Assembly (NCBI RefSeq): GCF_009730915.1
Contig: NC_052477.1
Location: 496,001-560,000 of the forward strand
From: Dioscorea cayenensis subsp. rotundata
Taxonomy: Eukaryota > Streptophyta > Magnoliopsida > Dioscoreales > Dioscoreaceae
Length of the DNA: 64,000 nt
Reading direction: 5' to 3'
Below the pieces are notes generated by a model. That model saw only the letters and a program-made list of their open reading frames with translations, was not told the DNA's origin and ran no database searches. This document shows positions 11,020 to 23,100 of the stretch, in pieces; position 1 is the stretch's first letter, and each line of letters begins with the position of its first letter. The position numbers and the translations under genes were made by a program.

Positions 11020-12300
11020 TTCTTCATCTCAAAGATTTATCTCCCCTTTCTCATTCGTTAATCCTTGGTCTTCTTTCTTCTTGTTTTTCACTTCTTTTCT
11101 TCTTTTAATGGGAAGTGAAAAAAGAATAATGTAATAATAATAATTAGGAAGTATTGGTCACCAGATTTTTCTGGGTTTTGCTGTCGCCTAGCCTTTGCAG
11201 CCATGGTTTTTCAGCCTACGGTTAACAAATCTGATACCGAGTGTTGCTCTCATCAAGCCAGTTTTGTGCTGGGTCAAGGGGTCAAAGGGGGAAAAACACT
11301 TGCTGTTTGTATTTATTACTCATATTGTAAGTATTATCACTTACCAGTCATAAATTACAAATCAGATTCGACTTGATAACACAAGGATGCAAAACCCAGA
11401 TGGATTGGCATTTTTATGTGCCAGAAGATAAAAAGCTTGTTGTCCAAGCACTTACTGGCTGATCATGACACGGCAATTAATTGACTATTTCCAGTGTTTT
11501 ACTCATGCTTACCGTGGAGTCTGAATGTCTGTTAGGAAGACTATTAAGCAACAGTGTTAACCTAATCATCTTGTCGCAATGTGTCATACGAGGTCAGCTG
11601 TTTTTTTTTTTTTCTTTGAAAAAAGATAAACTATAACCTCGCAGGGGCTGTTTATGTACAAATTAAACATCCCCCGGTAAACTTGATAAATCAATGGGTG
11701 CATTTCTTTCTTGGTTCATTACCAATTATGACCTTAAATAAGTTTCAAGAGATGAGAAAAATGTTTCAATCAAATATGAACTTACTTGATGAGTGATGTA
11801 AATCATTGGTGATATGGTACCATATTCCTTGATTTATTACCAATTATGATCTTAAAAAAAATTTCAAAAGCAGATGAAAATACTTCAATCAAATGCGAAT
11901 TCACTCGACAAGTGATGTAGATGTTGTACCATATTTTATATTGTGAAGGATCAATATGTAAATTATTATTATTTATTTTAAATCTTAATAATTTTAAAAA
12001 TAGAAATATATAAAGTATATATATATGTAATAGACAAACTGTAATTTGCATAAAAAAACAGTTAATGAAAGTTAAATTGGTTTTTATTGAGTTTATAATT
12101 TTTATAATATTATTAGTATAAAAAGAAAAAGAGTATGTTTGCGCAATACTTTTTTATTCTCACCGTATATAAACAATTAAAATATTTTTTTTAAAAAAAA
12201 AATACCGTAAATATTTTCGGGTATATAAATAAATAATTAAAAAGTTCTTAAGCAGTGTTTTATTATTATTTAAAAAAAAAAAGACGTTGGCAGCCGGGTG
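11020..12300. other. ERF 3' UTR and AT-rich intergenic DNA
   Basis: A T-rich 3' UTR is followed by increasingly AT-rich DNA from about 11.8 kb. A short direct duplication is visible: a TTTCAA...GATGAAAA...CTTCAATCAAAT pattern near 11740-11800 recurs near 11860-11920, each followed by a TGATGTA motif. No gene found. Confidence 0.5.
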
Positions 12301-12314
12301 GGTTTTGTACCAAG

Positions 12315-12384
12315 TAGCCGTTGGAGTAATAGCCGTTGAGAAGGGCAACGGCTAAATTCTCCTCCTTGGATCCGGACCGTTGAA
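12315..12384. promoter_or_regulatory. Cluster of four MSA-like (AACGG-core) promoter motifs
   Basis: AACGG cores occur at 12315-12325 (minus, TCCAACGGCTA), 12330-12340 (minus, CTCAACGGCTA), 12344-12354 (plus, GGCAACGGCTA) and 12374-12384 (minus, TTCAACGGTCC). This is 190-260 bases before the KNOLLE start codon. MSA elements (YCYAACGGYY), bound by three-repeat MYB factors, drive G2/M transcription of cytokinesis genes including KNOLLE in other plants (established knowledge). Function here is inferred from motif, clustering and position. Confidence 0.8.
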
Positions 12385-12571
12385 TGCAAGTAGAGGAATT
12401 CAAAAGGGCAGGAGGAGGGCTTGGCATAAATCTCCTCTCTTGCTAGAGATTTTCTGCTTCTGGACTCTTTCCTGTTTTTGTTCTAGCTTTTGCTTTTATT
12501 CTCCTTCCTCTCTTGCGCTCATTAGGAAACAAACACAAACAAAGGAAAAGAAAAGAGAAGCAGAAAAAAAG

Positions 12572-13525
12572 ATGAACAACTTGATGACCAAATCTTTCAT
12601 GAGCTACGTGGACCTGAAGAAAGAGGCCCTCAAAGACCTTGAAGCCGGCGGCGGCGGCGAGGATGAAGCCGCAGCCATTGAGATGGCAGCAACCATCGGC
12701 AAAGTGGATGCTAACTTAGGTCACTTCTTCGAGGAAGCCGGGCTGGTGAAGGAAGAGATGGCCTCCATCAGGGCCCTCCTGGTGAATCTCCAGGACGCCA
12801 ACGAGGAGAGCAAGTCCCTCCACAAGCCGGACTCCCTCAGGTCCCACCGCAACCGCATCAACTCTGACATCGTCCAGGTGCTCAGGAAGGCCAAGGCCAT
12901 ACGCGACCGCCTCGAGGTCATGGACCGCGCCAATGCTGCTAACCGGAGGCTCTCCGGCTTCCGGGAGGGTACCCCCATCGACCGCACCCGGACCTCGGTC
13001 ACCAATGGCCTCAGGAAGAAGCTGAGGGAACTGATGATGGATTTCCAGGGTCTCAGGCAGAGAATGATGGCCGAGTACAAGGAGACCGTGGAACGGCGCT
13101 ATTTCACAGTTGCCGGTGAGGTCCCCGAGGAGGAGGTGATCGAGAAGATTATCTCCGAGGGGGCCAGCGAGGAGCTCTTCTCCAAGGCCATATCTGAACA
13201 CGGAAGCGGCAAGGTGCTAGAGACTGTGCACGAGATCCAAGATCGGCACGATGCCGCCAAGGAGATAGAGCGGAGCCTGCTGGAGCTCCACCAGGTGTTC
13301 CTGGACATGGCGGTGATGGTGGAGGCCCAGGGGGAGACAATGGATGACATCGAACACCATGTAACAAATGCGGCGCAGTACGTCAAGGATGGGGCCAAAG
13401 AACTTAAGAGTGCCAAAGACTACCAGAGGAGCAGCCGCAAATGGCTGTGCATTGGCCTCATTCTTCTTCTGATCATCATCTTGGTTATTGTCGTCCCAGT
13501 TGCCACGAGCCTCAGTAAATCCTAA
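12572..13525 (+). CDS. SYP111: Cytokinesis-specific syntaxin KNOLLE (Qa-SNARE)
   Basis: An intronless gene of 317 residues. The ATG at 12572 (MNNLMTKSFMSYVDLKK) is chosen over an upstream in-frame one at about 12380 because this N-terminus matches KNOLLE and the upstream part is low-complexity leader. The N-terminal Habc helical bundle spans roughly residues 45-160. The linker reads RTSVTNGLRKKL, as in KNOLLE. The SNARE motif lies near residues 215-280, with the zero-layer Gln in MVEAQGE. A single C-terminal anchor (WLCIGLILLLIIILVIVVPV) ends at SLSKS. In established work KNOLLE drives fusion of vesicles at the forming cell plate in dividing cells. Compared with the Arabidopsis protein, it has a Gly/Glu-rich insert after residue 25. 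The upstream MSA cluster fits M-phase expression. The frame is intact. Confidence 0.95.
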   Translation: MNNLMTKSFMSYVDLKKEALKDLEAGGGGEDEAAAIEMAATIGKVDANLGHFFEEAGLVKEEMASIRALLVNLQDANEESKSLHKPDSLRSHRNRINSDIVQVLRKAKAIRDRLEVMDRANAANRRLSGFREGTPIDRTRTSVTNGLRKKLRELMMDFQGLRQRMMAEYKETVERRYFTVAGEVPEEEVIEKIISEGASEELFSKAISEHGSGKVLETVHEIQDRHDAAKEIERSLLELHQVFLDMAVMVEAQGETMDDIEHHVTNAAQYVKDGAKELKSAKDYQRSSRKWLCIGLILLLIIILVIVVPVATSLSKS

Positions 13526-14666
13526 TTTCCTGAAGCAAAGGAGTGCTCTGATTGAAGTTATTGAACTAGTTGATGGTAATACACCGTCTAAGGAGAGGCC
13601 CCATTCCATTCCGTAAGAAGCATCCATGATCCATATATACATTTAGACCGTAGAGTATTGCTGCTTGCTTGCTTGTGAGTTGGAGTAGCAGTGCATGCTA
13701 CTAATATTCCCAGTGGGGTCTGGAGTTGTGCTCAAGCTCCCTCATTTACAGTAGTAGCATAAATTACTGCAGTTTACCCTCTCTCGCTTTTGGCTGCTCA
13801 TATTTTTTCTCCATGAGGAATTTCACTTTGTTTTGTTGTTGTATCTGGTCTCTTTGATGTTCTACCGTTTCGTACGAGGACAATTGTGATGCCTTCTTCA
13901 TACTCTCTGGTTTTTACCTTAGTGCTGAGAGGTTATAAGGATATTTCTGAGGTTATTATTATTATTTTTTTAATGTTCTCTCAAAACATAACGTGCATGC
14001 ATGTTGGGAACAGGAAATGGGGACAATTACCTTTGCCGAATAACTGCAATTTAACACTCGCTCATCCTGTCCTTTAGGCAAGAATTAACCGCTCACACAC
14101 TCACAACAGTCTCGTGAGTGCATGCTTTCATTGCAGGAATAATAAAAAGGTGCTGCATAATAATTTGCATTAACCAGGTCTCTTCGCGTGCTACCAACAA
14201 CCCCATGACCACCAATTCTCATTGGAGGGTGTTCTTGGCCAGCCAGAGAAGTAGATGTCAGATCGGGTCACCTGATGGAGAAATATATAGCAACCAAATA
14301 TTATATTATACCCATTTAATAAAGATATGCCAACGGCAGGAAGCTTCTCAACTCCAAGAGCTTATCAGACCTACCAAGCAAAATGTTTTTGCGTCCCTGT
14401 GTTGTTTCTTAAGCACATGTTACTCGCATTTTGTTCAACACACTGGTGGAACTCCTTTATTCACCACAGGGATGTATTTGGTTTGTCACTTGTCACCAGA
14501 TACAAATGCATAGGAGAGACAGAAAAGACCAACTTATGTACAACCTTATCCTGTCCGAACACTAACCACTTGACAACACAAGGCAAACTAAGAAGCAAAA
14601 ATCAGTCTTTCCATTTTGATTTTTCGCCATCATCAACAGGCATTATTATTCAAGCACCACCCAACC
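13526..14666. other. Convergent 3' ends of SYP111 and CBSX3
   Basis: The 3' UTR of SYP111 probably runs to about 13.85 kb, and that of CBSX3 (minus strand) from 14666 to roughly 14.3 kb. The open frames here have no domain similarity. Confidence 0.55.
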
Positions 14667-16305
14667 CTAATAACCCCCTTGTATATAAGCATTGAGGCGG
14701 TTCAGTTCCTCCCGATGCTCGGTCACAACAGCACGGACAACATCACCAATGGAGACCATGCCGATCATGCCCCTCCCATCTATCACTGGGATGTGCCTGA
14801 TACGGTTATCTTTCACCACAAACCAATGCACCAGTTACAATTGACACCAGGTGGACGCTTGAGGATAAAAGGAAAATAAGATATGACAGGACAAACCTGT
14901 CATCAGCTGCATAGCCCGCAGAACTTTGGTGTCAGGGGTCACAGTAATCAGCTTATTCTGTTGAGAAAAAAACAGATAAGTGGTATGTTATGTAGGCAGA
15001 ATTCCCAATTTCATTTTCATTTTGGAGTTAACCAGCACAATTCATGAAAAACTAGATAGCAGCAGACATGCATCAAGCAAATTTTAAAAGAGCCTTAGCT
15101 AATTTATTGTGAAACCAGAAAGGTAATTAGAAAATCTTAAGTCCTGGAAATGCTTGTAAATCACAGAAATAACAATTATGTAAAGAGCACCTCCTCAGTC
15201 ATGATGTCCCCAACTTTTGTAGACTTGGATGATCTCCCCTGCACGATGATTTTCCTTAGGTAATCTGATATCAAAAGGAATAACAAATGCGTAAATATCT
15301 CAACATGTTGTAAGTGAACAATAGAACACCCTAAGAGAACAGAATAAAAATTTTAATATATATGCTCAACAATGCTTTAAAAATTAGCTTCCGTTAATCC
15401 TCAAGGCATACAAGATCCTACCAGCCTCTAGATATCAATACCTAAGGTAAGATTAGTCATTTATATGATGCCCAACTCATCCTCCATCAACAAAAACCAC
15501 TAAATTCAAAAACTTCACACAAATCATAGGCAAAGGAGATCTGAGATACTGAGGATGACAAAGAGTGGCAAAAGAAGGCTGATAAATGGGCAGTCTTCAT
15601 TTTCCTGGTGAACATAAAAACCGAATCTTCATCAACTGACAACATCATCACGTTCCAGAAAGGTAATATCAAAACCATACACTCATATGTTGCATAGCAG
15701 AATAAAACTGTAATTTACCTAGCAAGCAGATTAGCATAATTTCTAGTATGCATTACTTAATGGTAAATCATGTAAAGAATCATCCAGTACACAAACAAAT
15801 AGGAGCAAACTTCGAAACTGAGCACTCTGAGCACCTCTCTCAGTGATAATTCCAGCAATTGCCTTCTCTTCTTCAGGTTTCACGACCACCAAAGCTCCAA
15901 CATTGTGCTGAGTCATCTGATACAAATTATTAGTCAGCTATCACATCTCCAAAGGTTGAACATAGACCAACAGATTCAGCCGATGAAAATTTCAGTCTGA
16001 AGCCCCTACATAACATTGTAACAAGGAATAAACAGAGACAACATGATACATACCGATTTTACAGCATCATAAACAGTATCATTAGTGGTGCACCACAACC
16101 AGGAACCATCTGCATTTTTACCTTTTGCTTTTAGAATGTCAGAAATTGTGGTGCTTTCAAATCCATGCTCTTCCAACCGAGCAGAAGAAACTGACTGAAA
16201 CCGTGAAAAGACAGTAGGTCGCACAACAGGGTTTGCAATGGAGAGGCGAACAGCAGATGTAAGGATACTTCCGTTTGATCGGATTGCTCGAATTAGTCCT
16301 TGCAT
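14667..16305 (-). CDS. CBSX3: CBS-domain protein CBSX3, mitochondrial
   Basis: Five coding exons read on the minus strand: 16305-16054, 15916-15835, 15264-15191, 14957-14897, 14809-14667. All have GT-AG junctions and one open frame of 203 residues, close to the usual 206. The N-terminus (MQGLIRAIRSNG, basic, Ser-rich, no acidic residues) looks like a mitochondrial presequence. Two CBS motifs follow: FESTTISDILKAKG with WCTTNDTVYDAVK, MTQHNVGALVVVK and GIITERDYLRK in the first; VGDIMTE, LITVTPDTKVLRAM, RIRHIP and MIGMVSIGDVVRA in the second. It ends LNAYIQGGY. CBS pairs bind adenosyl ligands; CBSX proteins of Arabidopsis are reported to act on thioredoxin, and CBSX3 acts on the mitochondrial o-type (established knowledge). 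No damage is seen. Confidence 0.93.
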
Positions 16306-17640
16306 TGTTTCCAACTGACAAATTACCACGGTTAGACTCTACGGTTAGAATCTAGATATTTTACAGTTTGCTCAAGGAGAAAGAGGTAAGTGTATAGTTT
16401 CTTCTCGCTAGAGTCATCCAAATAAATAAATAAAATCTTTCAAAAAGATACTTCAAGAAATACTTGACCATTCAGCTGGAGTGGAATTACAGAAATAAAC
16501 CTCTGATAAAGTTTTACTCTTTATCAATCGAAGGAATACTGTCAAAGATTAAAATATTGAGTAGCCATATATATGCATAAACATGGTGTTTGCAATAATA
16601 TGAGGAAAGTCTTTTTAAACCAAAAGACAACTGATGATTTTAGCAATTGGAAAAAGGAGAAAGATAGCCACCTGAATAAGATTTTCTAATTGAAGCCACA
16701 AGTAAAGGCCCTCTTTCAAACCTAAACTTGATCAGCATAGGAAAATTGGCACAATTGCAATCAACAAATATTAGGCACCCATTTATGAAGTGGTTCATTA
16801 AGTGACAGACCGCTTTTCCCTTCAATTCTCTGCTACACAGCACAGACTAGTGAAAGTGAAATATGCTCAAGTTTCTTCCATAACAAACATTCTGTATCCC
16901 AAACATGACCATTTTAGACCATTATATGCAAGCCTGAACACAGATATTACTCTGCCATGCAGTGGGCACTTTCCTCCGAAAAAGCGCAAAAATCTCATGT
17001 ATATGCTATGGTTGTATCGAAAAGAAGGAAAAAGATGGAGAAACTTTTTATGATCCCACTTAAAAGGGAGTAGCATGAGCTTTAATTTGGGAAAAAGAAG
17101 GAAAAAAAAAAAAACCAACCTTTCAAGATGAATGAATTCCTTCATTCACAACTAAGGTCAACTTAATTGAGAAATTTCCAGCAGTTTTGCAAAAAGTCCG
17201 GTTAGAGAGCTATCCACCTAAATGTTTTACTTCTGGAAAGAGAACAACAAAAACATCTCAAAATTCAAACAGACGTTCATATTATATAACTTGCCTCCTA
17301 ATAGATCAATCAGTAATAAGCATAGAGTTAGCAAGATATCTTCTTTATTTGACAATCTACTCCTCAATAAAGGCATCTACCCTTGTATAAGTAATTTGTT
17401 GGCCGGAATAATAACCTCATCGTGAAAAATTTTCAACCGTCGACCTCAGTTAAGATGATGGGAAATCATCACTCGGATCAGTAACCGAGCCAAATGAGCA
17501 GCGAGATAAGTTGTGTATATATGTATGACCAGATCCAAGCACACATAATACTCGATGAACCAGATCCATCACTAAGTAGAGCAGACGAAGAAAAAGAAAA
17601 TCAAGAAGAGAAGAGAGAGAAGGATCTTGTGTGAATCGGG
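16306..17640 (-). promoter_or_regulatory. Probable leader intron and untranslated first exon of CBSX3
   Basis: TTTGTCAG followed by TTGGAAACA lies just before the ATG and is a good acceptor (intron ends at about 16315). A purine-rich stretch on the plus strand near 17560-17640 reads as a CT-rich leader on the minus strand and is the likely first exon. No other gene is visible between them, and the open frames lack domains. The exact donor is not settled. Confidence 0.4.
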
Positions 17641-18440
17641 GAACCATAAGATGAAAAAGACGAACAACAAAATAGAAATCAAGATCGGAGTGGTATGGAT
17701 GTTCAAAACTGTTATCAATCTAACCGTCATTACCTCTCGAAACCGAATGGAGCGCCAAGCTGCCAAGAAGAAGAAGAAGAAGAAGAACCAGGCTGAGGGG
17801 TTTGAGGGCAGGAGAGTTTTGCCCTTTTGCCCTCGATCAGCCTCAATCTTATCAACAAAAACTTTCCTGAATATTATTATTTTTTAAATAAATTCTAATG
17901 GGGGATGTAGTGGACTGCAGATTAGGAGTTCCACGTAATCCTGACCAGCGCATAAGATTCTTAATAATGCATTAGTCTTCTTCTACGAGACATTTTTTAA
18001 TTTCTGTTACTTATCTAAGGCCAATTATGAAGATACACAAATGAAGCACCAGGACAAATTTAAACCGCGTCGGTCAGACTCACAAAACGGTGGGTTGGGG
18101 AAGCCCCAGTTTAGTGGTTTCAATCTAGCTCAAAAATAAAGTGGTGGCCAATGGTCCAAAGGTCGAACTCAATTTTATAAATAAAGTAAATAATATAAAA
18201 TATAATTTGAGATTTATTAAAACCATGTGAACCCGACTTGGCTCAAATGGTTCATAGTCGAACTGCTTGAGTCATAAAGTTCAATAGCGGATCTCAGCCT
18301 ACCCGTCCAGTTATGTTTAATTGGGAGAGTGGGGTGGGATGAGAAGATTGTTGAGGGTGTAATGAGTATTTGGTTACTGGAGTGAAGGGGGTAAGGGGGT
18401 AAAGCACCCTTTTTCATCCCTTCATAATCCACTCCCAAAT
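17641..18440. other. Upstream region of CBSX3 and intergenic DNA
   Basis: Contains a GAA-type run near 17766-17786 and no recognisable coding sequence. The promoter of CBSX3 (minus strand) should lie in the first few hundred bases. Confidence 0.45.
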
Positions 18441-19081
18441 TAAGGCCTTTTGGGAGAATGGATGTTTGTTATTATAATTATTTTAATTAAATAATATAAA
18501 ATATTAATAGTATCTTTCACTAATTTCTATAATTCCCATTATATCCTCACTTACTTAAAAAACCCTATATTTTACTTACTAAACTTTTATAAAAAAACCA
18601 AATTACTTTTTATCAATTTAAATTTTTTTTATAATAGCTATTTAAAACCTAATTTCATCTTTCATATTATTTTTTTCCTTAATTTTTTAATGTGTCAATT
18701 AAAAATTAATAATAATAATTTAATAATAATAAAAATAAAAATAAATAAATAAATATAAAAAATTCAATAATTATAGTATTAGTTTTAAAATAATATTATA
18801 ATAATAATAATATTATTGCACAAATAATATTATTAGTAATATTAATATTAATATTAACAAAATTTGTACAAAATAATTTTAAATACATATAAAAAAAAAT
18901 TTATGATCAATTTTATATAAAAGGATAAATTAGTAAAATATACATTACATCTCTCCTCACTCCTTTGAACCAAACAAAAAAAAATAAATTACCTCTCTAC
19001 ACTCCTCCATTGAACCAAACATAAAACTTTTTCCAAACCCTCTATTCTCCTCCCCATCCCACAAACCAAACAAGGGGTTAA
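18441..19081. mobile_element. Candidate AT-rich MITE-like element
   Basis: The left edge reads TTAAGGCCTTTTGGG, and the right edge, reverse-complemented, reads TTAACCCCTTGTTTGG. These are imperfect inverted ends of a kind common in plant MITEs. The interior is extremely AT-rich with no coding potential. Near the right end, two GAACCAAACA motifs sit about 50 bases apart. The inverted match is short and the target duplication (TTA or TTAA) weak, so this is tentative. Confidence 0.35.
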
Positions 19082-20130
19082 AGAGGAAGTATATCACCCT
19101 AACCTTCAGATCCAGTCCAACTGGGTTAGACAGCCCGACGGTTCCAGTTCTTAGTGCATAGTACTCTACTAAGGCACTGCATAAAGTTAATATATCATGC
19201 ACGGACAAGAGACAACAGGCAAGAGAGAACGAAAAACGAGAGCCCATATATATCCATGAAGTATGATTCGGATCCATAAGACCACATCCTAGTCCAGATC
19301 AAGCAAGTTACATCCCTTCACGTCGAGTCAGGTATCAAGCCCTAGTTACAGCAACACAGTGAGAACGCCATTTCAATCAGCTGTAGATCATACCATACTG
19401 CGCAAGTTAGACAGATGGACCCATCCAAGTTTGCTGGCCATCTGTGTCATCACCTCATCCCAACTATAACAGAGATTCAGGTGTAAACTTTAATATAAAG
19501 AAGCTGAGAAATGCTTAAAATCTGATTCGTGCAGCCAAAGCAAGAACCCAAGAAACTCTATGCTAAAACAAGCACACAAGAGATGGAACAAGTATAGCAT
19601 GATTCCATCTATATTTGCATGTCTCCGGCTTTGCTCTGCCCATATCCGTCATCATCCTCATTCCAACTTCAAGAATTTCAGAAGCATTCACAGAGAACTA
19701 TTAACCAAAAGCAGAAAAACAAACAAACAAACAAACAAACAAACATTCATGCTTAAAATCTGGTGCGCACTAGTGAAGCAAGAAGCCAAAAGCTATAAAC
19801 TAAAGCAACAGCGCAAAAGAGATAACAAATATAACATGATTCCATCAGATCATTGGGGCAGCTGTGGTCGTGGGAGTTCAAAATGATGAAATGCAACAAT
19901 TTATCCGATATAGACAAGAGATCTTGAACCTTGGAAGGTGAAAAAGTTTTCTTCTTCATAGATGGAAGAACATAAATTTACCTTCACCATTTATCCACAT
20001 TGATTGTCTTATAAACATTAGTTAACAGACAGAACATACGCCTTTGATCAGAGGGTAATCTTCCACAAATACCTGTAGTTTTCCAACTAATGGGACCAAG
20101 TTCCAGCAGAAGTATCCATGATAGCACGTC
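19082..20130. other. Downstream region of the MAEA gene
   Basis: Holds the 3' UTR of the MAEA gene (minus strand, first few hundred bases below 20131), an (AAAC)n tract (19716-19744) and the direct duplication listed separately. No other gene recognised. Confidence 0.5.
19512..19846. repeat. Diverged direct duplication of about 100 bp
   Basis: Copies at about 19512-19610 and 19750-19846 share GCTTAAAATCTG, AGCAAGAA, a CAA.AGAGAT stretch and CATGATTCCATC in the same order. The copies have clearly diverged. An (AAAC)n tract lies between them. Confidence 0.65.
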
Positions 20131-23100
20131 CTAGGATATGAAAGCCTTGACAAGCTGAGTATAGTTGAAAACAGCACCTGTCCTAGGACAAGTAACTTTG
20201 CCATCATTACTCTTCGCCATTTCCTCAAGCGCCTGCCATGCAAATAAAACAAGATGAGCAAATTGTAACCTATAAAACATTTCAGTGGCTAAATTAAACC
20301 ATAACTACTCAATTCAAGTCTTCAAAGGGATCTTCACAAGAGAATCTGCAGTTCTAATAATGCTCAATACCTTTGTGCTATACACATAGCCATTTGGCAA
20401 TACAAGAGGGGGGTTCTCTGTGTCCATCAGCTCTTTCGTTATGTGGCAAACAAGCTTTGAATGATGTTGCTTTGAAAAAGGAAGTGGTGCAGCCAATTCC
20501 CGGAACACATCTTGTGAAAGAGGATCTTCTATGGGACAACCCTCTTCATACGAAAATCTTAGAGAGGTCAAGAAGAAACAAAATTCTAGCAATGTACTTC
20601 ATCTGTTAAAATATTCCTTCATTTTCTCATTAAGATAAACAAACTGCAACCTATTAAATATTTCAGCAATTATAATCACTCGACTCAAGTCTCACTGAAC
20701 TTCATAAGAGTCTTCACAAGAAAAGAGCTCTCACTCTGCTCACGCCCTTTGTGCTCCAAGCATAGCCATTTGCTAATAGTGAGTTATTTTCCATTAATAT
20801 GGATTTCATAAAGGAATTCTAGTATTGTCCATCTATTAAAATATTACTTCATTTTCTTATTATCACCAAGTTCCAGAAGGAAATGTCAAAAAGCCATACC
20901 TCAATTTAAATCACGCAGAGATGAAGTTTATCAAATAAAATTCATGCAGGATACGGCGTCTTTAGAGCAGACAATCCCGCTTGTAGATATATATTCAGCA
21001 AAGGTTCAAGTGTCATGCCATACAATTTGCAGAACTCATGTTTAAATTGCTCAACTAAATAATCCCACTGCTTGGGTTCAAATAAAACCTGTCCAAGAAA
21101 CTCAAGAAAATAACTTCCCTTTCCTAACAATCCAAACACAGATGTTCTAAATTATAAAGAAAAACTATTTCATCATAAGAACAACATGAAAGCTATTTTA
21201 ACTATAAGGGTTAAGGGGTCTGTCACTCCATGAAATGGAGCCTGATGGCTGATGTTCAATTTCATAAAGCGAAAAATGTTCTATTTCGTTATTGAAGTGA
21301 AGGGTTTTATCTGTTTCCGTCCATCAATCAGCCACATGTCTGACAATGTTCCATCTGCAGTTTATGTGGTAATACATGTGGACAGCTTACACCTGTCAGC
21401 TGCCACGCGACAATTCAAATATTTCTTAATTTTTTCAGTCCATACTTCTAACTATTTTTACAAAAAACACTTGACAATTTTTCATAACATGATAGATGCG
21501 TTTTCTTAATTGTTGAAACTTTACAGAAAAAGCTCCTGCAAAAAATGGATATAAACATGAAACATAGTGATCTAAATTATACAAAAACAACCCCCTCACA
21601 AAACTGTTTATAACATATAAAACTAACCCTAAGTTACTTTATTTTTCATGTTGATACCCATATTTTACAAGAACTCTCATGTTAATATAAAAAATTAATA
21701 GCTCAATTTTGTCATATTCATATTAAGATTTGACAACGATTGTTTCGTAAAATATAAATAGGTACAATTATTTTCTAAAAAAACATTAAAAATATACACA
21801 TGCATATATTTTTAATTGCCATTTCACAGCAATTGTAGATAAACTGCACACAATCCATATCAGGAGGTGTAATGATGTTAAATAGGTGGTCTGACGGAGG
21901 GACGAATATGAACAAAAGCATGCACCAGGGAAGAAATCTGACACCAGCCTTTATTTTAGAGACAAATAATTTCCTTAAAGAAAATCATTACAGAATTAGT
22001 TTGAGAGTTATAAACAGAATACTAGTGGAATTTAAGATGTTATTACAATCTCAATGCAATTAAGCAAAGAAAGTCTTCATGCTCTTTGCAAGGGACAATC
22101 ATTTTTTTTATAGACAGTGGCAGATTAAGAAAATCAACATAAGCCGGATGGATATGGAGCAAGAAGAGAATCTTCACATCAACGATAGTGTACCAGAAAC
22201 TGGAAACAAAATGTTTACTAACTTGTATGCAGCTCTCTGACTACTGATTCAATTTCCATTACAAGAGACAGAAGAAAATTAACAAATCAAACCAAACTCA
22301 ACTTACACCGATTTAATTCAGCTTTTTTAAAGCCCTCAGTTAGGTCTATGTTTTCCTTTTTATCAAATTAAATCATATCTGCTTCTAGTTCTTATTTAAG
22401 ATTTTAAAAAGGCAAAAGGCAAGAGCATAAAGAAGAAACAGATCAGGGTTGTCCATAATGAGGATTGTAAAACCCAGGTTTGGCCTGGCTCTCCTTATCT
22501 TGAAACCAGATCCTTAGGACTATGGCATTAACTAGTAAGCTTTCTTCCAAATTCTTAAACTTATTTAGTTTTCAAGGTCAGCCAATCTAGGAATTAATCC
22601 CAGCCCAAAAAATCAACCGATACCACTTTTTTAAGTTGAAGCAGCCCAAGCACACGGACAGCCCTATTAGCAAGGAGCGCAAGAGAGTATTGAAGATCAG
22701 GATGAATTGAATAAAGCACCCAACCAAATAAAAAAAGATTCACTAATTTTTGGTTTCCCTTCTCAGGCTACATTTTATCATGTAGTTTTCCTCAAAGTAA
22801 TGGGTGCTTTAAATTGTGGCATATTAAAAAGCGTATTATTCCACTTATTTCCAAAAAGCCCTAATTTAAACTGTACAATCTAATTTAATCCAAATCAATT
22901 AGTATGGTAGCATTTCTGTACATAGTTTAATTTTAATAAAGAAAATACGGTTTTACTAAACATAATAAGAGCCATATATATTACCACTATGCTATTGTAG
23001 TGTTTTTACAGGACATGTCTCCTAATGTAACATTGACTCCAGAACTAGTCTCGGAATAATCATAAAAAACCCAAATCATCCCTTACAAATACAGTTGCTT

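Noticed and set aside
12716-13642. Several long minus-strand open frames opposite SYP111
   Set aside because: Shadow frames of a GC-rich coding exon; no domain, start context or upstream signal.
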